A DNA stretch of 64,000 nucleotides from contig CAIYQO010000311.1 of assembly GCA_903928345.1 (NCBI GenBank), forward strand, positions 1-64,000, read 5' to 3'. Under the pieces are notes generated by a model. That model searched no databases. It was given only the letters and a program-made list of their open reading frames with translations, and was not told the DNA's origin. Position numbers and translations under genes: made by a program. This document shows, piece after piece, positions 36,409 through 45,822 of this stretch (position 1 is its first letter; each line of letters opens with the position of its first letter). This DNA is from an uncultured bacterium (lineage in GTDB: Bacteria; Armatimonadota; Hebobacteria; CAIYQO01).

Positions 36409-38535
36409 ATGTCCCATTGGATGCGCTGCCTCATCTGCGCGCTCATCGTCGGCTCCGCTATGGCGGTCGGATGTGCGCAAGCTGCCAGCGACCAGCAGGA
36501 GGCACAAGCCCAGCAGGAGTACGAGCTGGGACTGGCTAAAATGAAGGTGATGTCCTGGGAGGAAGCGATCACTCAGTTCAATATCGTGATGAAACGCTAT
36601 CCGAACACCCAGGCCCGCTACAAAGCCCAGTTCAGCATGTCCGACTGCCTCGTCGCCGAGAAGAAAGAGCCGGATGCGCTCAACCTGCTCAACACTGTCG
36701 TGAAGGAAGAGGATCCGGAACAGTCTCCGGAAGCCTTGAACCGGATCGGGTTGATTTACACCAACGAGCAGAAGTACAACGAAGCGACGCAATCCTTCAA
36801 GCACATCATCGGCGATTATCCGGACAACCCGATGGTGGATCACGCGTACTCCAACCTGGGCGATATCGCCTTCAAACTGGGGCACTATCTCCAGGCCGTC
36901 GATTACTACTCCCTCGTCGGCACCGCCTACGCCTCGCGCGTGCCCGATCTGCAGCGCGTGTCCCCGGGCGAGCCGCTCATCATCCGCTTGCAGGAACCGA
37001 ACATGGTGGCCGCCGCCGACACCACCGTACAGGTGACGGTGACGGGCTCCTCGGGCGATAAAGAGACCGTGTTGCTGAAGCCGGTCGCCGAAGGCAGCGA
37101 CCACTTCACCGCGCAGATCCCCACCAAGCTGGCCGACGCCAAAGCGGGAGACGGCATCCTGGAGATTCACGGCAACGACACCGTCACGCTGACCTATAAA
37201 AACCGCTACGTGAGTGCCGAAGGCGCCAAGGACAAGAGCGTCTCCATGGCCATCGCCTCCAACGGCCGCCTGACGATCCGCAACGACAAGAACGAAGAAG
37301 TGCGCGGCGTGGTGGTGGGCTACACGATGGCGATCGAAGTCTACGACCCGGATCAGGATAAGACGGATCAACCGGACACGGTGAAGGTCGACATCCGCAC
37401 CAAGCAGAAGGACACGGAGACGGTCACCCTCACCGAGACGGGCGCGCATACCGGCCTCTTCCGCGCCACCATCGCCACCGAGAAGGGCGACCCGACCCCC
37501 GGCGACGGGAAGGTACAGACGAACGCCGACATGGCGGAAAACTCCGGCATGCAGCTCAACGACTACATTATCATCACCTACACCGATCCCGTGCACCTGA
37601 ATCCGAAGCAGAACGGGCCGATGAAGGTCGAGCAGAAGATCATCTTCTATGCCGCCGCCGGCGGTGACGTGAACACCCCGCCCGACACCACCACCCGGTC
37701 GGATCAGAAGATCAAAAAGCTGCTCTACGAAGGCCGCGCGCTGAACGAAGTCGCCAGCACCTACCGCGACCTGGGGCAGGACGCGAAGTCCGCCAATACC
37801 TTCCGCCGCGCGGAGGAGAAGTTCAACACCATCCTGCACGATTACCCGCAGGCACCCGCCGCGGAAGACGCGATGTTCGGCCTCTTCGACACCTACGTCG
37901 GGCAGAGCCAGTACGAATCCGCCATCTCCATCATCGCGCAGATCACCCGCCGCTTCCCGCAGAGCGTGCGCGCCCCGCAGGCGTTGCTCGAGCTGGCGGA
38001 CGTGCATATCAAACGCGAAGAGTACGACCGCGCGTTGGCCATCTACCAGGGCATCGTGCAGCGCGCCAAGGGCACCCCGCTGGCCGAAGAGGCCGCCTTC
38101 AAAATCTGCGACACTTACATGATGATGTACAAGCCGAAGTCGTCCGACCACGGCCTGCAGAACACGGTGAGTGCCGAAGAAGTGGCGTCCGCCTTCATGG
38201 AGTTCGTACAGAGCTACCCGCAGAGCGAGCGCGCGCCGGAAGCCCTCTTCCAACTGGCGACCTTCCGCCTCTCCTACGAGGACTTCCAAGGCGTCATCTC
38301 CGTGGCGCGCCGTATGGTGAACACCTACCCAGACAACGTAATGACGGGCCGAGTGCTGCTCTCCTCGGCGAACGCGCAATACAAGCTGCGTCTGTATGAC
38401 GATGCCAAGGATACGCTGCGCAACATCATCGCGAACTACGGCTCCGAGGCGGATGCCGCCGAGAAGCTGCTCCAGGAGATCATCAAGAAGACGGGCGGCA
38501 GCAAGCCCGCCGGCGCGACGGGCGCCGCTGGTTAA
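36409..38535 (+). CDS. Exported TPR protein with Ig-like ETGxHTGxF modules (shorter paralogue)
   Basis: The 708-residue protein begins with a signal sequence whose cleavage region (GSAMAVGC) could be a lipobox, making it a possible lipoprotein. TPR or YbgF/BamD-like repeats lie at about 25-165 and again at about 440-700 (for example FNTILHDYPQAPAAEDAMFG, FMEFVQSYPQSERAPEALFQ). Between them are two beta-rich Ig-like modules; the second reads YDPDQDKTDQPDTVKVDIRT, then TVTLTETGAHTGLFRATI. The repeats of the form YPQSxxAPEALF are typical of Tol-Pal-associated TPR proteins. The gene is 43 nt upstream of the giant paralogue. Its ribosome-binding site is GAGGAGGG. Likely envelope scaffold; function unknown. 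Confidence 0.75.
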   Translation: MSHWMRCLICALIVGSAMAVGCAQAASDQQEAQAQQEYELGLAKMKVMSWEEAITQFNIVMKRYPNTQARYKAQFSMSDCLVAEKKEPDALNLLNTVVKEEDPEQSPEALNRIGLIYTNEQKYNEATQSFKHIIGDYPDNPMVDHAYSNLGDIAFKLGHYLQAVDYYSLVGTAYASRVPDLQRVSPGEPLIIRLQEPNMVAAADTTVQVTVTGSSGDKETVLLKPVAEGSDHFTAQIPTKLADAKAGDGILEIHGNDTVTLTYKNRYVSAEGAKDKSVSMAIASNGRLTIRNDKNEEVRGVVVGYTMAIEVYDPDQDKTDQPDTVKVDIRTKQKDTETVTLTETGAHTGLFRATIATEKGDPTPGDGKVQTNADMAENSGMQLNDYIIITYTDPVHLNPKQNGPMKVEQKIIFYAAAGGDVNTPPDTTTRSDQKIKKLLYEGRALNEVASTYRDLGQDAKSANTFRRAEEKFNTILHDYPQAPAAEDAMFGLFDTYVGQSQYESAISIIAQITRRFPQSVRAPQALLELADVHIKREEYDRALAIYQGIVQRAKGTPLAEEAAFKICDTYMMMYKPKSSDHGLQNTVSAEEVASAFMEFVQSYPQSERAPEALFQLATFRLSYEDFQGVISVARRMVNTYPDNVMTGRVLLSSANAQYKLRLYDDAKDTLRNIIANYGSEADAAEKLLQEIIKKTGGSKPAGATGAAG

Positions 38536-38578
38536 CATCATTTCCCACCCGGGTTGGCGTATACGCGAGGAGACTTCC

Positions 38579-41500
38579 ATGACGAGAACCACGCAACTCT
38601 GGCGCACCCTGCGCGACCTGATGGTCGTGCTGGCGGTGCTGACGGCGCTGGCCGGCGCACGGGCCCAGGCGCCCGTCGTGGCGGGCCCTCCGCCGGGCGG
38701 CATGACGATGCTCGACCCGATGCAGGCGAACGGCGACATCCGCACGACGCCGACCATGCCCACCTACGGCATGTGGGGCATGCTCGTCGGCAAGCCGGAC
38801 CCCGACGACAACGCGCGCGGGTATCAGATTATGAACCCCGGGCAGGGCGTGGTCTATCCGCTCACCGATATGGTGCGCGGCGACACCGGCACGCTGGAGT
38901 TCACCGTCATCGGCGCCAAAGCGGTGGCCGACGCCGGCCCGCGCGTCCTTCTCGACACCTGGTCGGCCGCCGGCCCGGGGCGCATCACCCTCACGCTGAC
39001 GGGTGCCAAGCTCACGCTGGCGATGACCGGGGACAATAACCAGACGACGACGGTGGAAGGCACCCCCAACCTGGGCGGCGACATCCACACGGTTACCGTG
39101 TTATGGGACACCAAGTCGCTCGGTCTGCTGTGGGACCGCGGCGTGGTGGCGCAGGCGGACAAGCCGAACCTTTCCGGGCGCGAGCCGCTGGGCGTGGTGC
39201 TTGGTAACAACCGCGACTTCCAGCAACCGTGCAAATGCATCGTCAACGGCAACGTGCGCTTCAGCACCGCCCGCGAGCCGAATGCCACCGCGCCCTCCAC
39301 GGCGGCCGACACGGCGAAGGCGGACGAGATCACCCTGCGCACCGCGCGCGGCTACGACCGTCGTCTTTACCCCTTCCTCGAACGGTTGCGCCAACAGAAC
39401 GTGGCGGAAGTCTACTACGCCTACGCGCTGGCCTACTCCGACATCGGCGACCTCGACCGCGCCAAGCAGACCCTCGAGCAGCAGATCACGCGCGATCAGA
39501 ATCACCCGCTGTACGTGCAGGGCATCTTCCTGCGCGCCGACTTGCTGCAACGCCAGAAGGACTACCTCGCCGCCTTCGACACGCTGCAGGTACTCGTCAC
39601 GCACAAAGACCTGACCATCGCCATCGCGGCGCAGATTCAGCAGGCCATGGTGCTCATCGAGCAGGGTAATACCGATCAGGCCCGCCAGTTGATGGGGCAG
39701 ATCCTCGAAAAGTACTCCAACAGCGAAGAAGCGAACATCGCCATGCTCGTCATCGCCGAGGACTGTTTGTCCAAGGGCGATTACCAGGGCGCGCTGAAGG
39801 CGTTGGAGATGATGGGCATCCTGACGAAGAAGCGCAAACTCACCTTCGAAATCGGCAAGCCGCTCATGATCAAGGTCTCCGACCCGAAGCAGAGCGTGCG
39901 CACCAGCGACGCCCCGTTGCCGGTGCTCGTGCAAGCCGCGAAGTCGGGCGATAAGGAGACGGTGCTCCTCAAGCCCGCCTTCTCCCGCGGCCTCTACCTG
40001 GGCACGGTGGATACCGAACTGGGCAACGCGAAAGCGGACGACGGCAAGCTGCAGGTTACCGGCGACGATGAAGTGACCGTCACCTACATCGACCCGCTCG
40101 CCGACGGGGAGAAGAACAAGGCCATCTCCTATAAGATGACGCCTGCCACCGACGGTCAAATGGTGATGATGGCGCAATCCGCGCTGGACATCTACCGTGA
40201 AGCGCAGAGCTATGTGAAGAAGAATATCCTCGACGAGCGCTGGGTGCTGGTGGGCGTGCTCCCGAAGTCCGCCACCGCCTTCTTCCGCGACCCGGAGAAC
40301 GGCAACCTGCGCAAGAAGGGGTACGGCTTCGACCGCCGCTACATCGAATACATCAAACCCGGCCAGTCGGTCTATGTCGAGTTGACCGATCAGGACCTGG
40401 ACCTGACCGATCAGCCGGACACCACGACCCTCGACCTGGCCACGCAGGCGGGCAAAAAGCTCACCGTCACGCTGACGGAGACCGGCCCGCACACCGGCAT
40501 CTTCACCGCCAACGTGAAGACGGTCGCCCTCGGGCAGCCGGAGGATAAGTCGTTGGAGGTGAACTTCAACGACCAGATCACCGCCAACTACGTCGACCAG
40601 CGGCCGGCGCCGACGACGAAGGATCCCAGCCACATCGCCACCGTGCGCATCCAGTCCATGTCCGGGATTATCGCGGTGGGGCAGAACTTCCCCGACGAGC
40701 AGAACCCGGATGAGAAGGTCTTCGTGCGCGCCTACCGTGTCTCCAACGGCACCGTCCTCACCTGCATGGTGGAGGATCGCGACCTGGACGTCTCCGACGC
40801 CCCGGACAAGGTGAACGTGAAGATCAAAACGGACACCGGCGCCGCGTTGGACCTCGCCCTGACGGAAACCGGCCCGCACACCGGCGCCTTCTCCGGCTCC
40901 TTCAAGGTGAGCACCGATCCCGCCGCGCCGGACGACCCGAACACCCTCAAGGGTAAGCCGGGCGACCTGGTGACGGCGACCTATAATGATACCGAGAACC
41001 CGACCGGCAAGCCGGTCGACGTGGTCTTCAACTTTAAGATCAACAAGCCGGAGAATGCGGTGATGACCTTCGAGCGCCAGGTGGTGGTGTATCCGAAGGC
41101 GGAGAAGAACGTCAACATCGCCGATATGCGCCCGCTCTCCGTGAACTGGGAGACCGCCACCGTCCTCGTGCCGGGCAGCGTCTACCGTATCAACCTGGTC
41201 GACCCGGACATCGTCCCCACCACCACGGGCGAGATGTATACCAAGGTCGCGCTGAAGTCCGCCAACGGCGCCACCGCCGACGTGGAACTGCGCAGCAACG
41301 TGGACCAGAAGAACATGGTGAACGTCTTCACCGGCACCTTCTACTGCCGGCTGGGCGACGTACAGAGTCCGCTGCGCGCTTACATGAGTATGACCGGTGC
41401 CGTGGTCGATATGAAGGACGACGACGACAGCACGCAGAACAACAACCTCTACTCCTACCCGGCGATCAACGTGCAGGGGCGCGACAAGGTGCAGGCGACC

Positions 41501-42835
41501 TACATCGAACCGATCACCGAAGACGGCAAACGCAACGTGTCGCGTGTCAGCGAACTGCGCGTCGGCGCCGACGCGGAGCTGGAGATTCTGAACTTGCAGG
41601 GCAACCCGCTGGAAGGCCTCAAGCCCGGCGTCGCCTTCGAAGTCAACGTGGACGACCCCAGCGGCGACATCACCAAGAATCGCGATACGCTGAAGGCCAC
41701 CCTCACCTCCAGTTGCGGCGACAAGCTCGACGTCGACATGCTGGAGACGGACAGTCACAGCGGCATCTTCAGCGCCGTGGTGAAGACGACCTACGGCACC
41801 AAGCACGTGGCCGACGACGTCCTCGCCGTGCCCTTCGACGGCAAGGTGACGATCACGTATCACAACGACAACACCGTGGCCGGGCAGCCGGCGGATCGCG
41901 TGGCCGAACTCACGACCCACCCGCTCACCGAGGCGGAAGGGATGCTGCTCACCAAGGTCTTCGACGATCCGAAGTTCGAAGTTCAGACGCTGGTGCGCTA
42001 TGGCGAGAGCCTGTACGCCTCCGGCGCCGCCGAACTGGTGAAGGCCAACCTGCCGAAGGACGCGCCGCACACCAACGATATCCTGAAAGAGTCGGCGCGC
42101 CTGCTACAACAGGTCATCGACCGCTTCCCGAATAGCGAATACGTGGTCGAATCCCTCTACCTCACGGCGAAGATCCGCCGCGAAGAGATGGACTTCGACA
42201 CGGCGATCAAATACTTCAACCGCGTGGTGGACGAGTATCCGGACACCGTCTTCGTGCCGCAGGCGCTCTACCAGCTCGTGCTGCTGTATTACGATCAAAA
42301 CGACATTGACAAGGCCACCGAGTCCGCGATGTATCTGGTCTACGGCTTCCCGAAGGACCCGCTGGTGGCGGACGCCTTCCTGCACATCGCCGAGTTCTAT
42401 TACAACAAGGCGACGAAGGTGGACAAGAACAAGGAAGACAAGGTACACGACTACCTGACGTCGGCCTACATCTACAAGCGCGTGATGGATCGCTTCCCGG
42501 ATAACCCGCGCATCGAGCTGATCCACTACCGCATGGCCACCGCGTACTACCGCGCCGGGCTGTCGGAAGACAACGGCAAGGGCACGTCGCTGGTCACCGC
42601 CATCCGCTACTACCTGGACTTCCAGGACGCGCACAAGGACCACGAGCTGGCCGACGACGCGCTGTACTGGGCCTCCACCGCGTATATGAAGCTGAACAAC
42701 GTGCAGCGCGCTTACACGCTGCTCACCAAACAGCTCATCCTCTACCCGAAGGGTGACATGGCGTCGTACGCGCAACGTCTGAAGGATCAGATCAAGGAGA
42801 AGTATCCGCAGATCGCGGCGGAAACGAATATCTAA
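38579..42835 (+). CDS. Giant exported TPR / Ig-like-repeat protein
   Basis: The 1418-residue protein starts at the ATG at 38579 after GAGGAGA. It has a signal peptide ending near GARAQA. A concanavalin/LamG-like beta domain may occupy about 30-225, then a TPR block at about 260-420. Next come about five Ig-like modules (about 430-1110) with the consensus DxDLDxxDxPD, then LTETGPHTGIF; examples are LTETGPHTGIFTANVKT and LTETGPHTGAFSGSF. A second TPR block forms the C-terminus (about 1130-1418: FPNSEYVVESLYL, YPDTVFVPQALYQLVLLYYD). It is followed by exbB, so it may be the periplasmic partner of that energised complex. No close named family is recognised. Confidence 0.75.
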   Translation: MTRTTQLWRTLRDLMVVLAVLTALAGARAQAPVVAGPPPGGMTMLDPMQANGDIRTTPTMPTYGMWGMLVGKPDPDDNARGYQIMNPGQGVVYPLTDMVRGDTGTLEFTVIGAKAVADAGPRVLLDTWSAAGPGRITLTLTGAKLTLAMTGDNNQTTTVEGTPNLGGDIHTVTVLWDTKSLGLLWDRGVVAQADKPNLSGREPLGVVLGNNRDFQQPCKCIVNGNVRFSTAREPNATAPSTAADTAKADEITLRTARGYDRRLYPFLERLRQQNVAEVYYAYALAYSDIGDLDRAKQTLEQQITRDQNHPLYVQGIFLRADLLQRQKDYLAAFDTLQVLVTHKDLTIAIAAQIQQAMVLIEQGNTDQARQLMGQILEKYSNSEEANIAMLVIAEDCLSKGDYQGALKALEMMGILTKKRKLTFEIGKPLMIKVSDPKQSVRTSDAPLPVLVQAAKSGDKETVLLKPAFSRGLYLGTVDTELGNAKADDGKLQVTGDDEVTVTYIDPLADGEKNKAISYKMTPATDGQMVMMAQSALDIYREAQSYVKKNILDERWVLVGVLPKSATAFFRDPENGNLRKKGYGFDRRYIEYIKPGQSVYVELTDQDLDLTDQPDTTTLDLATQAGKKLTVTLTETGPHTGIFTANVKTVALGQPEDKSLEVNFNDQITANYVDQRPAPTTKDPSHIATVRIQSMSGIIAVGQNFPDEQNPDEKVFVRAYRVSNGTVLTCMVEDRDLDVSDAPDKVNVKIKTDTGAALDLALTETGPHTGAFSGSFKVSTDPAAPDDPNTLKGKPGDLVTATYNDTENPTGKPVDVVFNFKINKPENAVMTFERQVVVYPKAEKNVNIADMRPLSVNWETATVLVPGSVYRINLVDPDIVPTTTGEMYTKVALKSANGATADVELRSNVDQKNMVNVFTGTFYCRLGDVQSPLRAYMSMTGAVVDMKDDDDSTQNNNLYSYPAINVQGRDKVQATYIEPITEDGKRNVSRVSELRVGADAELEILNLQGNPLEGLKPGVAFEVNVDDPSGDITKNRDTLKATLTSSCGDKLDVDMLETDSHSGIFSAVVKTTYGTKHVADDVLAVPFDGKVTITYHNDNTVAGQPADRVAELTTHPLTEAEGMLLTKVFDDPKFEVQTLVRYGESLYASGAAELVKANLPKDAPHTNDILKESARLLQQVIDRFPNSEYVVESLYLTAKIRREEMDFDTAIKYFNRVVDEYPDTVFVPQALYQLVLLYYDQNDIDKATESAMYLVYGFPKDPLVADAFLHIAEFYYNKATKVDKNKEDKVHDYLTSAYIYKRVMDRFPDNPRIELIHYRMATAYYRAGLSEDNGKGTSLVTAIRYYLDFQDAHKDHELADDALYWASTAYMKLNNVQRAYTLLTKQLILYPKGDMASYAQRLKDQIKEKYPQIAAETNI

Positions 42836-42896
42836 CCCGGATGATTTGCGCAGCAAAGGATTGCCGGGCCAGCAAAGGCATTCTAACGCGACCGGC

Positions 42897-42926
42897 GTGC
42901 GTGTCCGCCCCCGGGCGGACACGCAC
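42897..42926 (+). terminator. Strong hairpin after the giant TPR gene
   Basis: A perfect 14-bp stem (GTGCGTGTCCGCCC / GGGCGGACACGCAC) closed over CC lies 62 nt after the stop codon. No T-run follows. It may attenuate transcription into exbB or stabilise the 3' end. Confidence 0.55.
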
Positions 42927-43012
42927 ACGGTAACTCGGGGCGCGCGGGGCGCACCTCACCATGGTATTTGCGTTGCAGGAAGCGGACGCGGGCGAAGGGA
43001 GACCAGGGGATC

Positions 43013-43792
43013 ATGTGGTTGGTGCTTGCACAAGCCGGAGCCGTCCCGGCAAAACACGCGGGAGGATTGAACCTGTGGGAAATCCTCATGAACGCCGGGC
43101 CGGTTTCTAAACTGGTATTCGTGCTTCTCATCGGGTGCTCGGTGTTATCCGTCGCCGTGATTGTAGAACGCTGGATTGTGACGAAGCGGGCGGAGAAATC
43201 CACCAACGATTCGCTGCAGCTCCTCGACGCGTGGGCGATGACCCAGCAGTGGGCGTCGGCACGCGAGGAGATCGGGCAGGCTATCCGCGAAACGACCCCC
43301 CTCTTTTCCGTGCTGCGCGCCGGCGTCGCCTATTGGGGCGAACTGGCCGCGGTAGGGGAAAACCGCATGGAAGTGCTGGAAGCGATGACCTTCGAAGCGG
43401 TGAACCGCGAGATGAAGCTGGTGCGCGCCATGCTGCGCGCCAACCTCTCCATCCTCGCGAATATCGCGTCGGTCGCGCCCTTCATCGGCCTCTTCGGCAC
43501 CGTCGTCGGCATTATTATGACCTTCGACTCCATCGCCAAATCGGGCAACATGGGGCAGGACCTGGTGGCCTCCGGCATCGCCGACGCGCTCGTCGCGACC
43601 GCCATGGGCCTTTTTGCCGCCATCCCGGCGGTTATCGCGTACAACTTCTTCTCCGACCGCTGCAACCAGCTCATCCTCTCGATGGAGGAAGTGGCGTTGG
43701 AGCGCATCTACTTCCTGGTGCAACGCCAGGAGATCATTCACCCGCATCAGCGCAAAGAGCTGCACATGCCGGTGGCCAATCACCCGGGGTAG
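43013..43792 (+). CDS. exbB: MotA/TolQ/ExbB proton-channel family protein
   Basis: The 259-residue protein has three membrane helices (about 24-46, 145-170, 185-215) in the ExbB/TolQ order. Family motifs are NIASVAPFIGLFGTVVGIIM and GIADALVATAMGLFAAIPAVIAYN. The acidic residue of the third helix is Asp191 where E. coli ExbB has Glu. With ExbD it forms the proton-driven stator that powers TonB-like proteins. The ATG at 43013 follows AGGGGAT. The next genes encode ExbD and two TonB-like chimeras, so it is part of that machine. Confidence 0.9.
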   Translation: MWLVLAQAGAVPAKHAGGLNLWEILMNAGPVSKLVFVLLIGCSVLSVAVIVERWIVTKRAEKSTNDSLQLLDAWAMTQQWASAREEIGQAIRETTPLFSVLRAGVAYWGELAAVGENRMEVLEAMTFEAVNREMKLVRAMLRANLSILANIASVAPFIGLFGTVVGIIMTFDSIAKSGNMGQDLVASGIADALVATAMGLFAAIPAVIAYNFFSDRCNQLILSMEEVALERIYFLVQRQEIIHPHQRKELHMPVANHPG

Positions 43793-43829
43793 GGAACATT
43801 TTCCCTCGCCGGGCGGTCTAACCGCCGTG

Positions 43830-43838
43830 TGGTATACT
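43830..43838 (+). promoter_or_regulatory. Extended -10 promoter before exbD
   Basis: TGG-TATACT lies 49 nt before the exbD start, preceded by a small hairpin (GGCGGT-CTA-ACCGCC, 43812-43826). exbD and the downstream genes may thus have their own transcript. Confidence 0.55.
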
Positions 43839-43887
43839 ATAGTGGGCGGTGCCCAGGAACCAGGAACGAGAAACCGGAGCGTGATTC

Positions 43888-44322
43888 ATGAAAGGCCCGC
43901 AGAGCGAAGATAGCGGCGACGCGATTGCCGAGATCAACATCATCCCGCTCGTCGACGTGGTGCTGGTGTTGCTCATCATCTTTATGGTGACCACCGTCTT
44001 CGCGCGCGACAAGTCGCTCGACCTCGACCTGCCGCAAGGCAGCCGCACCGCGGCCACGCAACCGCCGGCGGAGATCACGGTGGCCGTGACGAAGGATGAG
44101 AAGATCCGCGTAAACGGTATCGCTACCGATATCAAGGACATCGTCGACCGCGTGAAAAGTCTGAAGAGCGGCAACGAGACCTCCGGCAAGAAGTCCGTGC
44201 TCGTGGTGCGCGGCGACAAAGAGGTGCTCTACGGGAAGATCACCCCGGTGCTGCAGGAGATCAGCTACACCGGCGTGTCGATCACCCTGGCGATTACCGA
44301 TCCCGACGCAAAAGCGAAATAG
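43888..44322 (+). CDS. exbD: ExbD/TolR family protein
   Basis: The 144-residue protein has a short cytoplasmic N-terminus, one membrane helix with the proton-carrying Asp23 (EINIIPLVDVVLVLLIIFMV) and a periplasmic domain (about 45-140) with VLVVRGDKEVLYGKITPVLQE. It pairs with the ExbB encoded upstream to form the proton-motive-force-driven complex. Length matches ExbD (about 140). The downstream gene follows after 20 nt. Confidence 0.92.
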   Translation: MKGPQSEDSGDAIAEINIIPLVDVVLVLLIIFMVTTVFARDKSLDLDLPQGSRTAATQPPAEITVAVTKDEKIRVNGIATDIKDIVDRVKSLKSGNETSGKKSVLVVRGDKEVLYGKITPVLQEISYTGVSITLAITDPDAKAK

Positions 44323-44342
44323 GATGGGGCGAGGGCAAGACC

Positions 44343-45761
44343 ATGGAAATGCTGGTATCGATTCTGAAGGTCGCGCTGGTGGTGCTGGCTTTTGTCAGCG
44401 TGCTGGCGCTGATACTCGTGTCGATGTTCCGCAATAACCGCCTCCTCTTTTACAGCCTGGTGGCCGCCTTCCTCAGTCATATCACCGTGGCGGGCGGGTT
44501 GTTCGCCGCGCAGAAGATCATGGAGTATCGCGCGGCGCAGCCGGAAGCGCGCCTGTCGGTGAGTTTCAAACATGTCGAGCCGCCGAAGAAGATCGAGCCC
44601 CCCAAACCGGTGGTGCTGCCGCCAACCCTCGATCTGCCGATGGGCAGCCTGACGGGCAAGCGCTCGGCCAAGACGATGCCCCATGGCACCAGCCTGAATA
44701 AAGCCGCCGGCGGGATGACGAAGGCGCCGGGACGCCCGATGGTGAGCGGCATCAGCTCGATGGGCGACGTCTACGTGGATGAAAAGGACGCCGGCATCCT
44801 CTCCGGCTCCTTCCAGGATGTCATCGACCGGCGCGATATCGCCGACATCGCCAATGGCTCCGGCGGCGGCGCCGGCACGCCGGACGGTACCGGCAACGGC
44901 GATGTGCCCAAAGGCTTCCCCGACGGCAAGGTGAACGGGCGCGTCTACTTCATCCGCCTGAAACACGGAAGCGGTGCGTGGAACGCCTATAACGACGGCA
45001 CGCAGCACCTGATGACCTTCCTGAACAACTACTTCCCCTGCCAGGGCGACACTTGGCCGATGACCTCCGCCGAACTGCGTGAGAAGTACATGAATAAGGG
45101 GCAATACCCCTCCTTCATCTACCTCTACTGCGACGAAACGTTCGCGCTCACCTCCACCGACGTGATGGTGCTGCGCGACTATATGGCCCATAACGGCTTC
45201 CTCTTCCTGGACAGCCGCCCGGACTCCGACGTGCAGGCCCACGTAGTTACCGAATTGCGCAAGGTGATTCCGGACGCCCCGATGGCGGCGATCTCCGCCG
45301 GGCATCGCATCAACAGCTTCCTCTTCCGCCTGTCGGCGCCGGGCGTGGGAGAGAACATCATCCCGGGGGCGAAAAACTACGGCATCACGCGCGGCGGGCG
45401 GCTGGTGGTCTTCTACACCATGGGCAACTTCAGCCACCTCTACTCGGCTTCGGGGCCGGACGGTGGCGATTACATCCTGGCGCAGTACCAGATGGGCGCC
45501 AACGTCATGGTCTACGGCATCCGGCGCGGTGACGACTCCGGGCTGCCCAAGGAGCGTGGCGCCAGCGCCAAGGTAACGAACGCCGCGCTGGAGAAGCTTG
45601 GATTCCTGAACTCCGCCGGCGGCGCCCCCAAACCGGCCGGCGGACCGGAAGAGTCGGTGAAGGTGAAACCCGTCGCACCGCTGAACCCCGACGGCACCCC
45701 GGCCCCGCCGAATAGCAGCGGGACGCCAGAGCCGGACGAGATCAAGGTGCTCGATCAGTAA
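44343..45761 (+). CDS. TonB-like N-terminus fused to a DUF4159 domain (first paralogue)
   Basis: The 472-residue protein has two N-terminal membrane helices (about 4-28 and 33-56). The second, FYSLVAAFLSHITVAGGLF, has a central His46, like the essential His20 of E. coli TonB. It is followed by VSFKHVEPPKKIEPPKPVVL, a Pro/Lys linker like that of TonB. A Gly/Ser-rich spacer (about 100-195) leads to a DUF4159-type domain (about 197-405): GRVYFIRLKHGSGAWNAYND, then FIYLYCDETFALTSTDVMVL, NGFLFLDSRPD, and FYTMGNFSHLYS. There is no TonB C-terminal domain. Encoded just after exbB-exbD, it is probably their force-transducing partner acting on an unknown target. The tail is Pro-rich. Confidence 0.78.
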   Translation: MEMLVSILKVALVVLAFVSVLALILVSMFRNNRLLFYSLVAAFLSHITVAGGLFAAQKIMEYRAAQPEARLSVSFKHVEPPKKIEPPKPVVLPPTLDLPMGSLTGKRSAKTMPHGTSLNKAAGGMTKAPGRPMVSGISSMGDVYVDEKDAGILSGSFQDVIDRRDIADIANGSGGGAGTPDGTGNGDVPKGFPDGKVNGRVYFIRLKHGSGAWNAYNDGTQHLMTFLNNYFPCQGDTWPMTSAELREKYMNKGQYPSFIYLYCDETFALTSTDVMVLRDYMAHNGFLFLDSRPDSDVQAHVVTELRKVIPDAPMAAISAGHRINSFLFRLSAPGVGENIIPGAKNYGITRGGRLVVFYTMGNFSHLYSASGPDGGDYILAQYQMGANVMVYGIRRGDDSGLPKERGASAKVTNAALEKLGFLNSAGGAPKPAGGPEESVKVKPVAPLNPDGTPAPPNSSGTPEPDEIKVLDQ

Positions 45762-45822
45762 TGCTGCTGCCGCCCCGCCGTGTCCCGGCGGGGTTGCCGC
45801 TTGTGCAGGGTAGGAGGGATGC

